Below are positions 41,341 to 53,636 of a stretch of DNA of 64,000 nucleotides, piece by piece. Location: contig NW_019211455.1 of assembly GCF_002443255.2 (NCBI RefSeq), positions 13,341,958 to 13,405,957 of the forward strand, given 5' to 3'. The position numbers and the translations under genes are program-made. Source of the DNA: Varroa destructor (Eukaryota; Arthropoda; Arachnida; Mesostigmata; Varroidae). Position 1 is the stretch's first letter. Each line of letters starts with the position of its first letter. The notes beneath the pieces are model-generated. The model saw only the letters and a program-made list of their open reading frames with translations, ran no database searches and was not told where the DNA came from.

Positions 41341-41376
41341 GGCCATTATTTTGTCGGTCCTGCTAAAATAATGGCC
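41341..41376. repeat. Perfect 12-bp inverted repeat, 12-nt loop
   Basis: GGCCATTATTTT (41341-41352) and AAAATAATGGCC (41365-41376) are exact reverse complements around GTCGGTCCTGCT. A perfect 12-bp pair at this spacing is expected well below once per window. Confidence 0.65.
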
Positions 41377-41547
41377 ATAAATAGTGATCAAAGCCACATT
41401 TAGATCATTCTTCCATATGTATGTTTGCGAATACGGGTAAGGTGGTTATGTAGCATATAATACTACAAGCTATATCAATATATAATATGAACCGACTACA
41501 TTAAGAATAGGTGTTTTTCGCAAATAAGTACATCTATTGCACCTAGT

Positions 41548-41550
<3 letters not shown>

Positions 41551-41599
<49 letters not shown>
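41551..41599. repeat. (TA)n microsatellite, about 24 units
   Basis: This is an uninterrupted TA array followed by GTATGTG. Confidence 0.95.
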
Positions 41600-41605
<6 letters not shown>

Positions 41606-43901
41606 GATTCCATCAGCATCGTTCGTCATTGACTTTCTACATAGAACTTTAAGCAGAGATACTGTACTCTTGATTTGAACTATTTGAAAACCGTACCGCG
41701 TCTATTAACGGTGATGATGCGAAAATATAGAACAAACCTTAGAAACATCTCTCACAAAACCCATTCGTTTCTTCTGCACATTTTGCTATCATCAATCACG
41801 TGCCTAGAAAAAAATCCAGCAAATCAGTGGAATAACGTAACGCTAACACAAAAGCTTACGTAGGTATTAGCGCAGGTAAGCTGCAGGGTAAATTTGATTG
41901 ACTAATAAGCCTCGCTTTTTTTGTCTAGGTTTTTTAGGTTTAGGCAGCATGCAAAAGCTTATAAGAAATTTGTGTATGAAAAACCTGTGTAAAAAAAGAA
42001 AAGGAACTTACCCAGTACGCGTGCTACCATACCGTATGTGCTCCATTGTGAACTGAGAACTTTCGTGTATGGTGCTTTTAAAATTCAATATTGCCACGGT
42101 ACGTACGTGTGATGAAAACTCAAAAAAATCTCATAGAATCAGGAAAACTCAGCGTTGGTTTTCACTAGTTGATTCTTCCTTGACACCGAAACAACTACCA
42201 TGGGCGCCGACGCGCGCTGTTAGTGCTTCATCGATTTCAAAAAGCGTCGGCTTAACGTCTCTAAGGTGACGGCGGTCCATGTTATTGCGCGCAAATGTCG
42301 CAAGAAATCGCTCACTCATGATAAGGTGCCACATTTGTGATATTCTTTTGGAACAGCTCATTCACCTACATAAATATGGCGGAATACTGTGGCTTAAATG
42401 AGTGGGTAAGACCAACCGGTCAATTATATGTTTAGTGCTCAAGTAACTTACACGGCTGCGATAGCAGTGCTCTTATGTCGCGTAGAACTGAGAAATAGGA
42501 AAGTGTTTTCTTTTTTGGTCATTATGTTATGTTTTTTGGTGTTTTTTTTTTGGCTATGGCATATAACTAAAGTTTTCTTGAAAAGACTTATGTTAAAGCC
42601 ACTACAATGTATTAAAAATCTGCAGTATGCTTCCTAATGCGTATCAAATTAATATCAAGTCCTTAAAATTTATATGATATTAAATTTGTCACAGATAAGA
42701 CCTGGCTTAGTTGAACTTTTTTGAAAGAATCCGTGTAATACTATTGGTAGTCTCTGGTCGAGGTCAGAAGTTTACTAGGATGAGGATCTCGAAGCGGTTC
42801 CCGAAACCCAATTATCTCGCGACTGTTTTCAACTGAACTCGAAATTTTTCTGGAAAAGCTCCAGCTAGAGCTGAACATAGCAACTGCTGTTCAAAGAATC
42901 GGCGGTCTGCGTTTGCTTGTTGAGATTTAGCTGTGCATGTCAGCGTGTATATGCTCTAACTCTGAGATCTAGTTTGAGCTGATATTTCGTGAGTGGAAAG
43001 GCTATCCATAGTCATAATCATTAATGCTCTAGGCCATGGATATCACTGGAGTTTTCACGGCAGGATTAAATTGCTTAGCCGAATCGATATTTTATAGTGA
43101 GATACTTTCAAGACATATAACTTATCTTATATTTAGGTCGATAGCAGTTATTGCAAATCGTGCTATTGCCGAACGAGGAAGTCACACAGCTGATAATAAC
43201 TTTTTCCCTTTTGTATTTACGATTAATTTTTACGTTGCTATTAACATTATGAATCTAATGACTATAAAAGCCAAGTTAAAATTTTATTGTCCCAGTATGA
43301 AATCAGAAGGCCTACAGGTTAGAACGTACATTACAGGCCACATCTAAAATAAAGTCAGAAAGATACGCTAGGACGACAAAGATTGCTTACAGAAGAAATC
43401 GTTTGACCAGCGCTTAAGTCAAATCCAGTATCCAGACGGAGTCTATGTGCACGGATCCCACGGAGCACAGGGGTGTATTTGTACAAAAGTTGATACTGGT
43501 TCGTATTCCTGCCGAATGCAACGCTGTACAACACCTAAGTTGTGAGTGCCTGACACTGTGGACTTCCGAGGCGATACAACTGCCGAGTACTCTATAAGGA
43601 GATGACTGGCCCAGCATGTGTCGTTTTACGATATTGAAACTTTACATTTGAAGCAACAAACATACGTTTGGTATCGTCCTGTCAGTCCGTCAAATTTATT
43701 CGGCATACAAATGTCCTGCTATCCCGTTTTCGTGTCCAGCCCCACCACGTCAACGGTCGTACTCGTATTTACAGTAAACGTACTAAATATATAAGGGCAT
43801 TTTACCAACTCGGTGCGTTTGCTTCGGAAGTAGCTCTTCGTCTCGAATTTTTCGTTATATCATTTAACACTTTTAGCTTATGTTATATTTAACGCTAGTC
43901 T

Positions 43902-43931
43902 TTCATTCATTCATTCATTCATTCATTCATT
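43902..43931. repeat. (TTCA)n microsatellite
   Basis: About 7 TTCA units run into TACAG and create a pyrimidine-rich potential splice acceptor. Confidence 0.95.
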
Positions 43932-43935
43932 ACAG

Positions 43936-43989
43936 GCAAGATAGGGCTATCGAATGCAAGCACAGAGATCAGGAAGGACCGAACTGTCT
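43936..43989 (+). other. Candidate 54-bp micro-exon after an (ATTC)n tract
   Basis: A strong-looking acceptor made by the pyrimidine-rich TTCA repeat plus TACAG is followed 54 bp later by CTGTCT|GTAAGG. The segment is open in two frames; one reads QDRAIECKHRDQEGPNCL. The length is a multiple of three. It has no known family. It could be a 5' UTR exon of the GPCR gene 3.4 kb downstream, an exon of something else, or coincidence. Confidence 0.15.
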
Positions 43990-46497
43990 GTAAGGGATGC
44001 CTCTTAACATTGACAAGTCTTTGCCCTAGAGAAATTCCCACATGAAATTAAAGATCCATTTCTTTTTGGATCTATACAAATAGCATTCAACTGCGCTCAA
44101 TATATGATCGAACGGGTGGCAAATGGTGGCTAATAATGCTTCCTGCCTAACCAGACCCGTAAACGACTTAATATTGACGTTTCCAATAGGCACTCCAGAT
44201 CAACAAGCACTGAGCAATGCTATAAAGAAGAGTACACTGCTTGAGTTGAACCTCGAGAGGTAATATGCCATCAAACAATTCAAAAAAAGCTGCCGTAGCG
44301 AGTGTATTTTTCATCAATTTTATAAATTTCGGTATACAAAGCTGACAAAGTATATGAATGTCGTCACTTCTATGAAGTGCATTTAAAGAAGTTTGTCCAA
44401 AATAATAGTGTCTCCTATATTATAACGAACCTTTAAGTGACTTCGATACTTTTTTAGTTTGTTAAAAAAAATTATAATTTAATAGATATTATTTTTTCCT
44501 TCTAGTGAACGATAATCAATACTGTTGCGTCCTTCACAAAAAAACACATATTGTGGAGCTGACTTAATTAATCAAGTCAAAATATATTCAAAAATAATAC
44601 GCTGTCGAACTGTTTCTATATCGTGTTAAAGCGTAGTCTATAGTAATCTCCTTTTTACACAATATAGTGAACACGAAGCATTAACTTACGCTCTCATTTG
44701 TATTGATTTTACAGGATGTATTACAAACAAAGGGTCCGATCGTCACATACCGTTCCGCAATGTTTCCGTACTGCGGCGTCTTAGGTTTCGCATACAGCCG
44801 AAACCAACTTGTCTATCCCGACTCGACATTTTCATATAACGAATCAAAGGTCGAGAAGTAGAAATGCTAGAACAACTTTTTTTAATCAAAAAGACCCGTA
44901 GCAGTCGTAATCACTAGAGTTCATGACAGGGCACAGTTATTTCATATTTTATATATCTTTATAATGGTAAGGAGATGACATATACACTGCGGTCAAGTGA
45001 GTGACGCCGATCTCGGCGTAATTCCGTTATTCCAATGGCTTTCTAAGTGTTGCTGAAGGACGGCTTACGAGCCTCGTAGATGTGTATAGTGCTCAGTAGA
45101 AGTGTGTCATTTGCTTAGTCGTGAAGCCTTAGGACAACCTGAACTCAAGATTTCAGATTATATTCAACTATATTCTAGGTGAGTTGAAGGCGTGAGAACA
45201 GCTGCTTAGATAAGTACATACGGGACTTCCAATAAACGAGGTTTATTATTAGACAGGACACGATTTCAAGCGCGATCGTAGAGGAGTGAATAAAATGTTA
45301 TTTGCCATGGTCGTCGTTAGTAGCTATTTCTAAGAGTTGAAGTTTGCAAGAATGATCCAGGACGAAGCGACAGGCTAATCCAGTGAAACGTATGAACTGC
45401 TATTGGCGCTATAGGTTCTTTAGGTAATATGGACGTTATCGCACAGAGTTGCAGACACTAACCAATCAGTCTTCGTCGTTTACCCCTGAGTAACTATAAT
45501 GGTGTTTGCTTGACAACTTTCATAAATAGCTGACTCCGGTGGGGCTTGTCGAATGTATTCAGGCTTCTTCAAAGGACGTACGTAACAGCATAAGTAAACA
45601 ATTCGGCATCATGGCACCTATTCCTTTATCTATGGATAACAGGTTCCCTCTGGAGATCTGCTTTCTATCACCGAGTGATTAATGTGAGGTCTACTGGCTT
45701 CGTTGAGTCGACGGCACGTTTTGTTTCTAAACAGAATATAGCACCAGCCACGGTCTTAGATGGCTGAGTATTTCTATATATCTGCAAAACACGACAGGTC
45801 GACGATGCACGCTCCCAAGCAATATCCCAACGTAATACTATCGATCACAACTTTTGTTACAAGATTAACGAATTTTAGATACATTCTCATTAAAATGCAG
45901 GACCAGACGTACACAGACCATAGTTCCAAAGATGTCAGTTAATAGTGATCCGAATTTTACATGTATCTAAAGAACATGTCACCATGGGATCTAAAAATAT
46001 GAACTAACCATTGAAATGTAAGCATGTGCACCTTAAATGGTTACCACTGATTTATATATTGTCAAATCCATGGAACGTAGACAATATTGGATATAAAAGA
46101 TTTGTTCTCACGCCGAACGTTCTGCAGTAGAATGAAGTTAGCTAGACCTACTTGTTTGCTCAAAAAGAGCGTATTGAGCTTGCGAAAAAGTTTTTCTCAG
46201 CCTTTCATCAGTCGATTTCCCGACACGGAGATTTATGCTGAGCTATGCTCAAAATGACTCACGTTGCCAGAGACAATTTCAGAAAGCTATCCTCACTAAA
46301 AAGCTGGACGAATTTGCCCTCGCTAAAAGTTCGCCGCTGAAAATTCTGGATTGCCTACAAACAACTTACTTAATTAGTTTGCCAGTTGTTAGCTTAATTC
46401 GAATATTGGCTTATCCTTTAAGTGTTTGGATGCAGGCCCGATCAACTAACATACACTTTTACGATGTTTTCTTGGGTATTTGATCCTTTACTGTTCA

Positions 46498-46505
46498 TAT
46501 ATAAA
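46498..46505 (+). promoter_or_regulatory. Possible TATA box upstream of the GPCR gene
   Basis: TATATAAA occurs about 850 bp before the receptor start codon, directly before a G+C-rich block (about 46510-46740) that contrasts with the AT-rich surroundings. A start about 30 bp downstream would give a long 5' UTR, spliced or unspliced. TATA-like strings are common in AT-rich DNA, so position and context are the only support. Confidence 0.25.
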
Positions 46506-47348
46506 GAACTCCGTTTCTTGGAGGCTCGACTTCTACAAGAAGGAGATCCAGCTCTCTGTTTCGTTGGCCATTTTGCCCCTCTCCCACGCTCGAGGAGGAA
46601 AGGACAAATGGCGACCCTCTCCTTCAACATGCAACGTGCTTGGCCCTCGCGAGCAAAGTAGAAGGTGCGCCTTATTAACGATGGTGGCTGCACGTGAAAT
46701 CTGCACCTAGCTTCTGGGCTGTGCAGGCTTCCGGTTGATAGTGCCGTGTGTTAAAGTGTGTCTGGCCATTATTATCACGAAGTTATTCCATAGTTAACTT
46801 GCGTACTTAGGTCGACATAAAGTAACCTTGCGTGAGTAGCTCATCGGAACGGGCGTGTTTGGGTTACGTGAATAGCTTGTGGTTCGGTTTAAGAAAGAAA
46901 GATGTTTTTCAAACGTGTTACGAAACGTGTAACAACAGCTCCGACCGGGAACAAAACATAACAACAAAGATAAAGATGAACCAAGTATGAACAATAGACG
47001 GCTTATGTAACACGGAGGCAGCGCACCCCAATTATACGCACAATATTTACAGCGTACAGAAGAGTTAATATTGCCGTGCCTTTAGCATCGATATTGCCTT
47101 CAAGAGTAGTTTCAAGTTTATTAATCACAGCAAAGAGACGACAGAAGAAGAAGCAAGCATTAAGGAAATGTTCAAGTTCATCCAAAAATATACCAGCCTT
47201 CAGATAGGCCAAGTGACAATCCTCTGCCCGTAATGATTTCGGCTCAAATAGAGCAAGTAGCGGCTAAGCGGCATCAGCCTTCCGTAACAAACCTGTAGAG
47301 ATTGACGACTTGGCCGACTTAAACTATTTGTATCTTGCCTACTACTAA
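46506..47348 (+). other. G+C-elevated 5' flank / likely 5' UTR region of the GPCR gene
   Basis: The first 250 bp are clearly richer in G+C than the window. They contain several overlapping short ORFs on both strands, none with a domain, as expected for G+C-rich non-coding sequence. A possible upstream acceptor (CAAACCTGTAG) lies about 50 bp before the receptor ATG, so a spliced leader exon is possible. Short upstream ORFs (for example one starting ATGGCGACC near 46608) would affect translation if this is transcribed. No other gene is supported here. Confidence 0.3.
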
Positions 47349-47640
47349 ATGGCCGTATCTAATGGCTGTAACATTACCGAGCAGCCCGAACATGTAACGG
47401 AAGACGTCGATCCCGAGCTGGTGTTCCGTTACAGCTCATGGGTAACGTCATGGCTAGTGGTTGGTTACGTCGGCGTTCTCGTGGGTGGTCTAGTAGGCAA
47501 TGGGTACGTCGTCGCGGTCGTGCACAGCGCGCCTCGAATGAGAACAACGACGAATCTTTTACTGGTGAATCTGGCCGTGGCCGATATGCTTGTTTTAGTC
47601 GTGTGCGTGCCGGCTAACCTAATTGCGAACATTTTACTAC
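47349..47640 (+). CDS. SIFaR: SIFamide receptor-like GPCR, coding exon 1 (N-terminus, TM1, TM2)
   Basis: This is the first coding exon of a class A neuropeptide receptor, a plasma-membrane GPCR. The start is well fixed because an in-frame TAA directly precedes the ATG (TACTAAATGG). It encodes 97 whole codons plus one base. The N-terminus is short and extracellular with one N-glycosylation sequon (N8-I-T). TM1 covers about residues 33-57 and contains LVGNGYVV (N51 = N1.50). An intracellular loop 1 with HSAPRMRTTTN follows. TM2 covers about 69-92 and contains LLVNLAVADM (D79 = D2.50) and a TM2 proline (P88). The exon ends ATTTTACTAC|GTAAGT, phase 1, and joins in frame to 55158. The APRMRT-TN...VNLA-AD pattern is what I recall for insect SIFamide receptors; related NPFF/RFamide-type receptors are the alternative. 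GPCR identity is near certain and the subtype is likely. SIFamide receptors couple neuropeptide signals to behaviour and feeding control in arthropods. Confidence 0.88.
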
Positions 47641-47816
47641 GTAAGTAATACATCAAAAAAATTGTATTTGCCAATCACTCTAGTACCTGTCTTCTATCTC
47701 CCTACGGTTCAAGTAGATATAATATTTCGCATGCATATCCGCCCAATCAATTGAAGCTTGCGCGCAGAACCTTGTTGCATTTAGTATTGTATACACGAAG
47801 TACTATAGTGCCGGTA

Positions 47817-47841
47817 TAGATAGATAGATAGATAGATAGAT
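47817..47841. repeat. (GATA)n microsatellite
   Basis: About 6 TAGA/GATA units lie 175 bp into GPCR intron 1. Confidence 0.95.
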
Positions 47842-49594
47842 GACCATATCTTCGTCATGCATTTACCCGCATTTTATATCAAGAGAGGTGTTTGCTTGCG
47901 ATAACGCCAGGGCCATATCGTTTACATATATAGAAAATCATAAATAGCCTTCACGATAGTTCACTTCACTATGGTAGGGTCTAGTGCGATTGAATCACCA
48001 TTGCCTGATGTGCTAGCCGCTAGAATAACAACAACACTTTCCGGTAACGTCTTCTTCAGCTTCTTGCTTTTATGGCATTGGGATTCGAGTATCTGCGTAG
48101 CACAAATCCGATAACGTAATCGGGTTGGTACTGTGAAGCGGACACGTGCAGGTAACTGATAGACAATTACAGTAATCATTTCAAACTATTAGCATTGACT
48201 CCCAACTGGACATACGTGGCATCGTTGCAGACGTGACTTCAACGTATTTTTCCCGTATAGACTCAGCCCAACTGCAATCAGTCCTCTTAGCACTTTCTGT
48301 TGAAGGCACGTTATCTCCGAGTGCTTTCCTACAAGGTAGCCTTAGTTCAGAGTGAACAAGTTGAACCTAGGCCAAATGTCTGTATGGAAACACTTCGTAT
48401 ATAACCGTTTGCACGCCTGCGAATTGGTACGCAATCTTGTCACTTTGAAATATGGCGTAGCATTTATTTCGGTGTTCGAAGTGAGCGCTTCTCCAAAGCA
48501 AATCCTTGTTTAGTCGATATTCATACTGTTGAGGGGTCACCTTCGTTTATGGACGTTTAACTCACAATTAAATGAGTCTGGAGTTTATCTAGGCGTAGAT
48601 CTGTTGAGGGATCCGGGGTCGACCACAACGAAGCGACGACTAAAGAAATAGTTGTCAGCAAATGAGCCTGATAGCTTTCGGGTATTTAATATGTGTGCAG
48701 AAGAATAATTCAAATTCTTCTACTTTAGAAATGAGCCATTTTGATCATTTTCAGCATGCTCAAAGACCCTCGTTCAACCCTGAAGACCTCGCTGTATGTC
48801 TCTCAGCGGAAACATGCGCAGAAGCGAACTGCAAAATGTTCCAAGCTGGACTTAGAAGTCTGGGTTAACGAGTTTGATCTCCAACTGAAACCCAGTAATG
48901 ATTTTCATGTGGGTTTCTAATACCCGCTTATTTACATTTGAGTTGTAGTAGTGGTACTGAGAGGTTCATGAGATTACTGCCCTAATGCTAAACTGTCCAC
49001 AAAAAAAAGCCAGGTAACCCAGCAGCGGATGTTCGTCGATTAGAGACTTGTCTTATTAGTTATGAGTAACAAAAAAATATCTTAATTTTCTCTCGAACCA
49101 TGGCAGATGATGAATTCTGGTCGTTCACTTACCTAAAATTCAACTTAGCTATATTTTGTGAGAACTTAAATAGATAAATTCAGATCTTGCGATGACAACA
49201 AAAACAACGAGGTCCTCTTGTTTCTTCTTCAAAATGATCCGTTAGCAAATCGTTTAATATACGTAGACGCGGCACGCTACGATATGCATCTAGCCAAAAG
49301 ATGTCATGCCCCGTCAGAATGCTAAATTCATATAGCCATGCCGGGCATTCATCATATTCCCATCGGGCTGCGGCCACAACGTTGAGGAGACGCCAAAGGA
49401 AAAAAGTTAATTTCACTATGTATATGTCCTAATGGGTCGCCTCTTTATCAAAGGACAAAAATGGTGGCCTTATTGCACCAGCATGGCGTCCAGAAGTTTT
49501 CACAACAGGGCGAATTTTATCATTAGAAGAAGACATGGAGCCCTGTCTTCTTTGTCAAGCTGATATGGAAGTTCCATCATTGTTATACTTTGGG

Positions 49595-49629
49595 AACAAT
49601 TGTTGCACAATAATTGCAACACAATTGTT
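49595..49629. repeat. Inverted repeat in GPCR intron 1
   Basis: AACAATTGTTGCA (49595-49607) pairs with TGCAACACAATTGTT (49615-49629) apart from a 2-nt bulge, with a 7-nt loop. The arms also contain the self-palindrome AACAATTGTT. Confidence 0.45.
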
Positions 49630-52600
49630 AGAGTGAAGTGTTCCATTAATACAATATTTTGCTTATCAACATCAAGGGTCCATGCAACTTAAGTCTACGT
49701 TTACTATCAAACTGAACTTCTTTTTACAAACAAAACTTCTTTTTATTATTTGATTTTTTCGGGTGTGCGATATGGTTTATGCGTTCTTAGAAATGTATTA
49801 GAATGCATTGTATTGAATATGCTTTAAGTAGAACATTTTCTATACCGTTAAATCGGCAGCGACCTTCCGGCCAAATTTGACCACCCTTTTCTACTTAAAT
49901 ACCGCCAATACCGCCGTATCGACACGGCCTTGTTGATTCAAATTTGTATTAAAAAAATACTACACCGCGGTACGGCTACGATGTACCTTTTCTCGGATTT
50001 GAAGATTTCGTCGCAAGAGATAATAGCATTTTTAGGTCTCTGACAACTTCAGCCTATTCACCGTAACGTTAAAGAAGCATATTCTTAATGATCTGTCCCA
50101 TTAAGCAACAAGTTGTCTCAGTAACAACTAATTATCAATGGATCTTAATATTCGAATTTCCGCATAATACTATGTTTTATTTACTAGATTTCTTATATTT
50201 AGTAAACAAATAGTAATTATTTTTATGACTTACTTTAATAACGAGTTTGCAACTATAAGACTATATATCGATCTGCATGTGCCTAATTAGGTTCAAACAA
50301 GAGAGTTTTATGTTTCAAGTTTCTCGCGCTACAGTTAACTTCATCCAATAAGAAGCGATCTGAAAAATCCCCTCTGACGCATATAGTAATTATTTTTTTT
50401 AAGTGGTAAACCTAAGTGTCCTTAAAGTCCATTCCAGAAGCACAACGGCTATTGAGTCTACTTTTTTGGCAGATCGTGTAATACTTTAAAGACCGTTGTT
50501 AAAGGGATCCGTTTTTCGCACGCGAGTGATTCGCGTTGAAATTAACGCTGCAGAAAAATCATCGCTTTCTGTCTCTAGATATCCAGCTCAGATGTCGTAC
50601 AAAATGCGAAGTGCTGAAGGAAGGAAATTTTAAAAAATTAGAGGCTCTCAAAGGCTGCTCCAAATGGCGACAATCGCCAAGCTCAAATATGCGTTGTCTC
50701 TTCTGAACGCAAAGTAGGTCTATATACAAACAGCGTTTCCTTGTTATTTAAATTTTAGGTGGCTATACTATTTGAACGCCGAAATTGTGCTCGTATAAGG
50801 AATTAGAAATACCCTGAAGCATTGAGGACACATAGGTTTGTTTCACACAGCTCTTATAGATTTGCGATCTATTGTTTCCGTAGGCAAAAGTATAGACATA
50901 TGCTGCACACGAGCACAAGTACTATAAGACCCTGTTTCACGAGCGCTTTGTAATGGCGTAGTAACTACATAGAGTTTCAAATTTATCGCGCGCGGGTTGC
51001 GCAAAAAGCTATTGTTTGCAACAATGTTAAAGTTGGCAAATGGAATTTTTGCTACGTTTAAATTCATACTATGGCCAATCTAATGCTTAGCTGCGGACTA
51101 GACGGCGTAGCAGTGGGAAGGCGTATTTGTAACCCTATAACGTATTGAGGGAGGTAATTCCCATAGAATCTGTTAAAACCAGCTGCCCTGTTATTGTTTG
51201 ATGTACAGTAGAACAATACACCAAACGTACCGTTAGAAGCATGAAAAATGCAATAGTTTTCCTGGAATGAAATAAAGCTTTTCTTAGACAAGGGTTAGCT
51301 AGCGTTAATTCCCATATTAACCGCGCATATATTCCCGAGGTAGCTACCGAGAGCTACAACGACACCATTCGGTTTCCCACAGACCCATTTCGGTACGTTT
51401 CTACTTGGGCTTGGGCAATTACGACCCGAACAAGTTATCTGAACTTCCTGAAACCGGCACAAATGTGTGCCCGCCTTTAAAATTCGTCGAACACGCAGAT
51501 TGTAAATGGATTCATGGCAAGAAAAGATGGCCTTAGAGTAAGAATACTTTTTGACCTCAGATCTACAGAATCTCTCGTTAGCGGTGTTGCGCTTCTAGAA
51601 TTTTCATTGGGACTCTTCTGTTTTGGATTTGTGACTGTGCCGTGAAAAGGCTAGCAAAGGTCAGTGAATCAGTTCAACACTGAAGAACCGTATTTTACGA
51701 GGCGATAGCTGATTGAACAAACTGTTTGATGAAAATACTATATACATATATATAAAGAAAATTTAAAGCAATTTATTATGGAACCTTTTTTAACTTTCCG
51801 TAAAAGTGTCGGTGGCTAAAAATCAATCAATAATAGCAAAACGATTGTGGGAAATGCCACATCGATCGATGCCGGCTACCGCGGAGAATCTCTCCCTAAC
51901 ATTCATAACTAGATGAAGTAATGAATTTTCGTTGTGTTTAACTTGAGCTAGTCTAAATGCGCTCTTAAGACACGTCTAAAGAATAGATCTTGATACATTT
52001 TTTGTGATAATTTGCCATTACATTCTAGAATAGAGTACGATTATCGCCATTTTTAATGAACACTATAGTTTCTCATACTAGCACTAAATAATAACACCTT
52101 TTTCTGGTTGGTAAGGGACAAGGTTCACGACTTCCGCTATATAGAGAAGCATCGGTAAAATAAAGTCGTCAAACATAATTTAAAAGCAGCCTAAATACAC
52201 AAGGAGAAATTCCTTAAGGATTCGCGTGTGTCACTCCTTTCAAACGACTTGATGGTAACAGTAGTGAATGAGCCCGACTCAAGCGTGTTCTTGGGTTTCG
52301 TCGCAAGCTGGATCTGTTAGGGATTATCCTGTCGGCGCTGTTGTCCTAAATAGTATAAGGATTCGTATGTCGGTGAATCCGTTCCGGGATGTTGTCTGAT
52401 ACAAAGGCCTCTTGCTCTTTCTTAAGGCAGCCAGGCTCGCTCGCTCGCATATCGCTACAGTCTATCTATACAATTTTAAGCATGAATACCTTTATCTGGG
52501 AAGATGCCCTCGAAGCGACTATAAATATTAACTAGGACATAGGGCAGAACGTAGGAACAGGTTCAGTTTTTACGAGCTCTCTATGAACAGTGCCTGCAAG

Positions 52601-53612
52601 CGATTGTCAGTCTGGCTTAGCTAATCGTTGAGAACGGTGTTTTCAAACGACTGACCCTCAAGCTATTTCTATTCCGGGCCGGATGCGTGGGATAGACTTT
52701 GATTTGCACATTTAGCATTTGTCGACTCGACTCGGACTCGAGTAGATTCTGTGCTCATTCGTTGCGTGTAACAGAATTTCAGTGCTGCGTATTAGGTAAG
52801 GAACATTCGGAGGATTGCGTCCACAACCCCTTTCTCATCTCCAACTTCCTTCGCCTTGAAGTAAATAGGGTCCAGCGTTGCGTTTCCTTTTTGGGATAAA
52901 TATAAAACTAAATTTAGAGTTGTTTACTCGGCATGCAGTGTGGCCATAGCTACATTGGAACTCACGAGTTAGAGTGTTGCAGTGGCTAATTCCCGGCTTA
53001 GATAACAAACCTGTGACGTCTCGAGAATACTAGGATGAATCGGACAATATTTCCTGCGACAACTTTTTAGAACGACCGTAAGGACTTTTCCCATCTTATT
53101 CTAATCTCATATAGTGTAAATTTTCCCGCTGATATGACGGATCAAGTCTGATCTAACTTTACAGCACTGTTCTTTGCTCACAGACAACAACAGCAGCAAG
53201 AGCAAGGCAAAGGCACAGATAAATCTGTTTCGTTACTGTAGATGCGTATGCTCCCCTGAACGAGTGACCAAAAAGCCATCATCAAACACGAACCTCAGGG
53301 AGATAAATACCCATGTTGGACTGTAAATTTTATGCTTAGAAAATGTTTCATCGAAAAATCTTACAATAGAAACAAACAGACGTGAATACGAGTTTTTCCA
53401 TTATTCGAAGCAGTTGCTCTGAACGTAAAACAGGAATAGGGTCCAAATATGTATAGATATACCTAAGCAGAACGAGTATCGACGTTCGGCAATACAAATA
53501 TATACTTTAGAAAGAAAAATTGATCCACGTCAATGGTAAGCTTGCCGCAAGCAAATCGCAAGACGATGACCACGATTAGGAAAGACTAATTGTTAAAGGA
53601 CTGCTCTATAAA

Positions 53613-53636
53613 ACGTGTCAGGAAAATCTGACACGT
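53613..53636. repeat. Short perfect hairpin in GPCR intron 1
   Basis: The 9-bp arms ACGTGTCAG and CTGACACGT flank a 6-nt loop (GAAAAT). One or a few of this size are expected by chance. Confidence 0.4.

Larger units (their letters stand above)
27516..43901. other. AT-rich non-coding stretch, no gene supported
   Basis: It contains several TA arrays, an A14 tract (36395-36408) and the hairpins listed separately. ORFs of up to 110 codons (for example 28804-29136 plus) have no recognised domain or convincing splice sites. Confidence 0.45.

Noticed and set aside
46422..46710. Three overlapping ORFs on both strands before the receptor gene
   Set aside because: G+C-rich DNA keeps several frames open; none has a domain. 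It is better read as promoter/5' UTR sequence.
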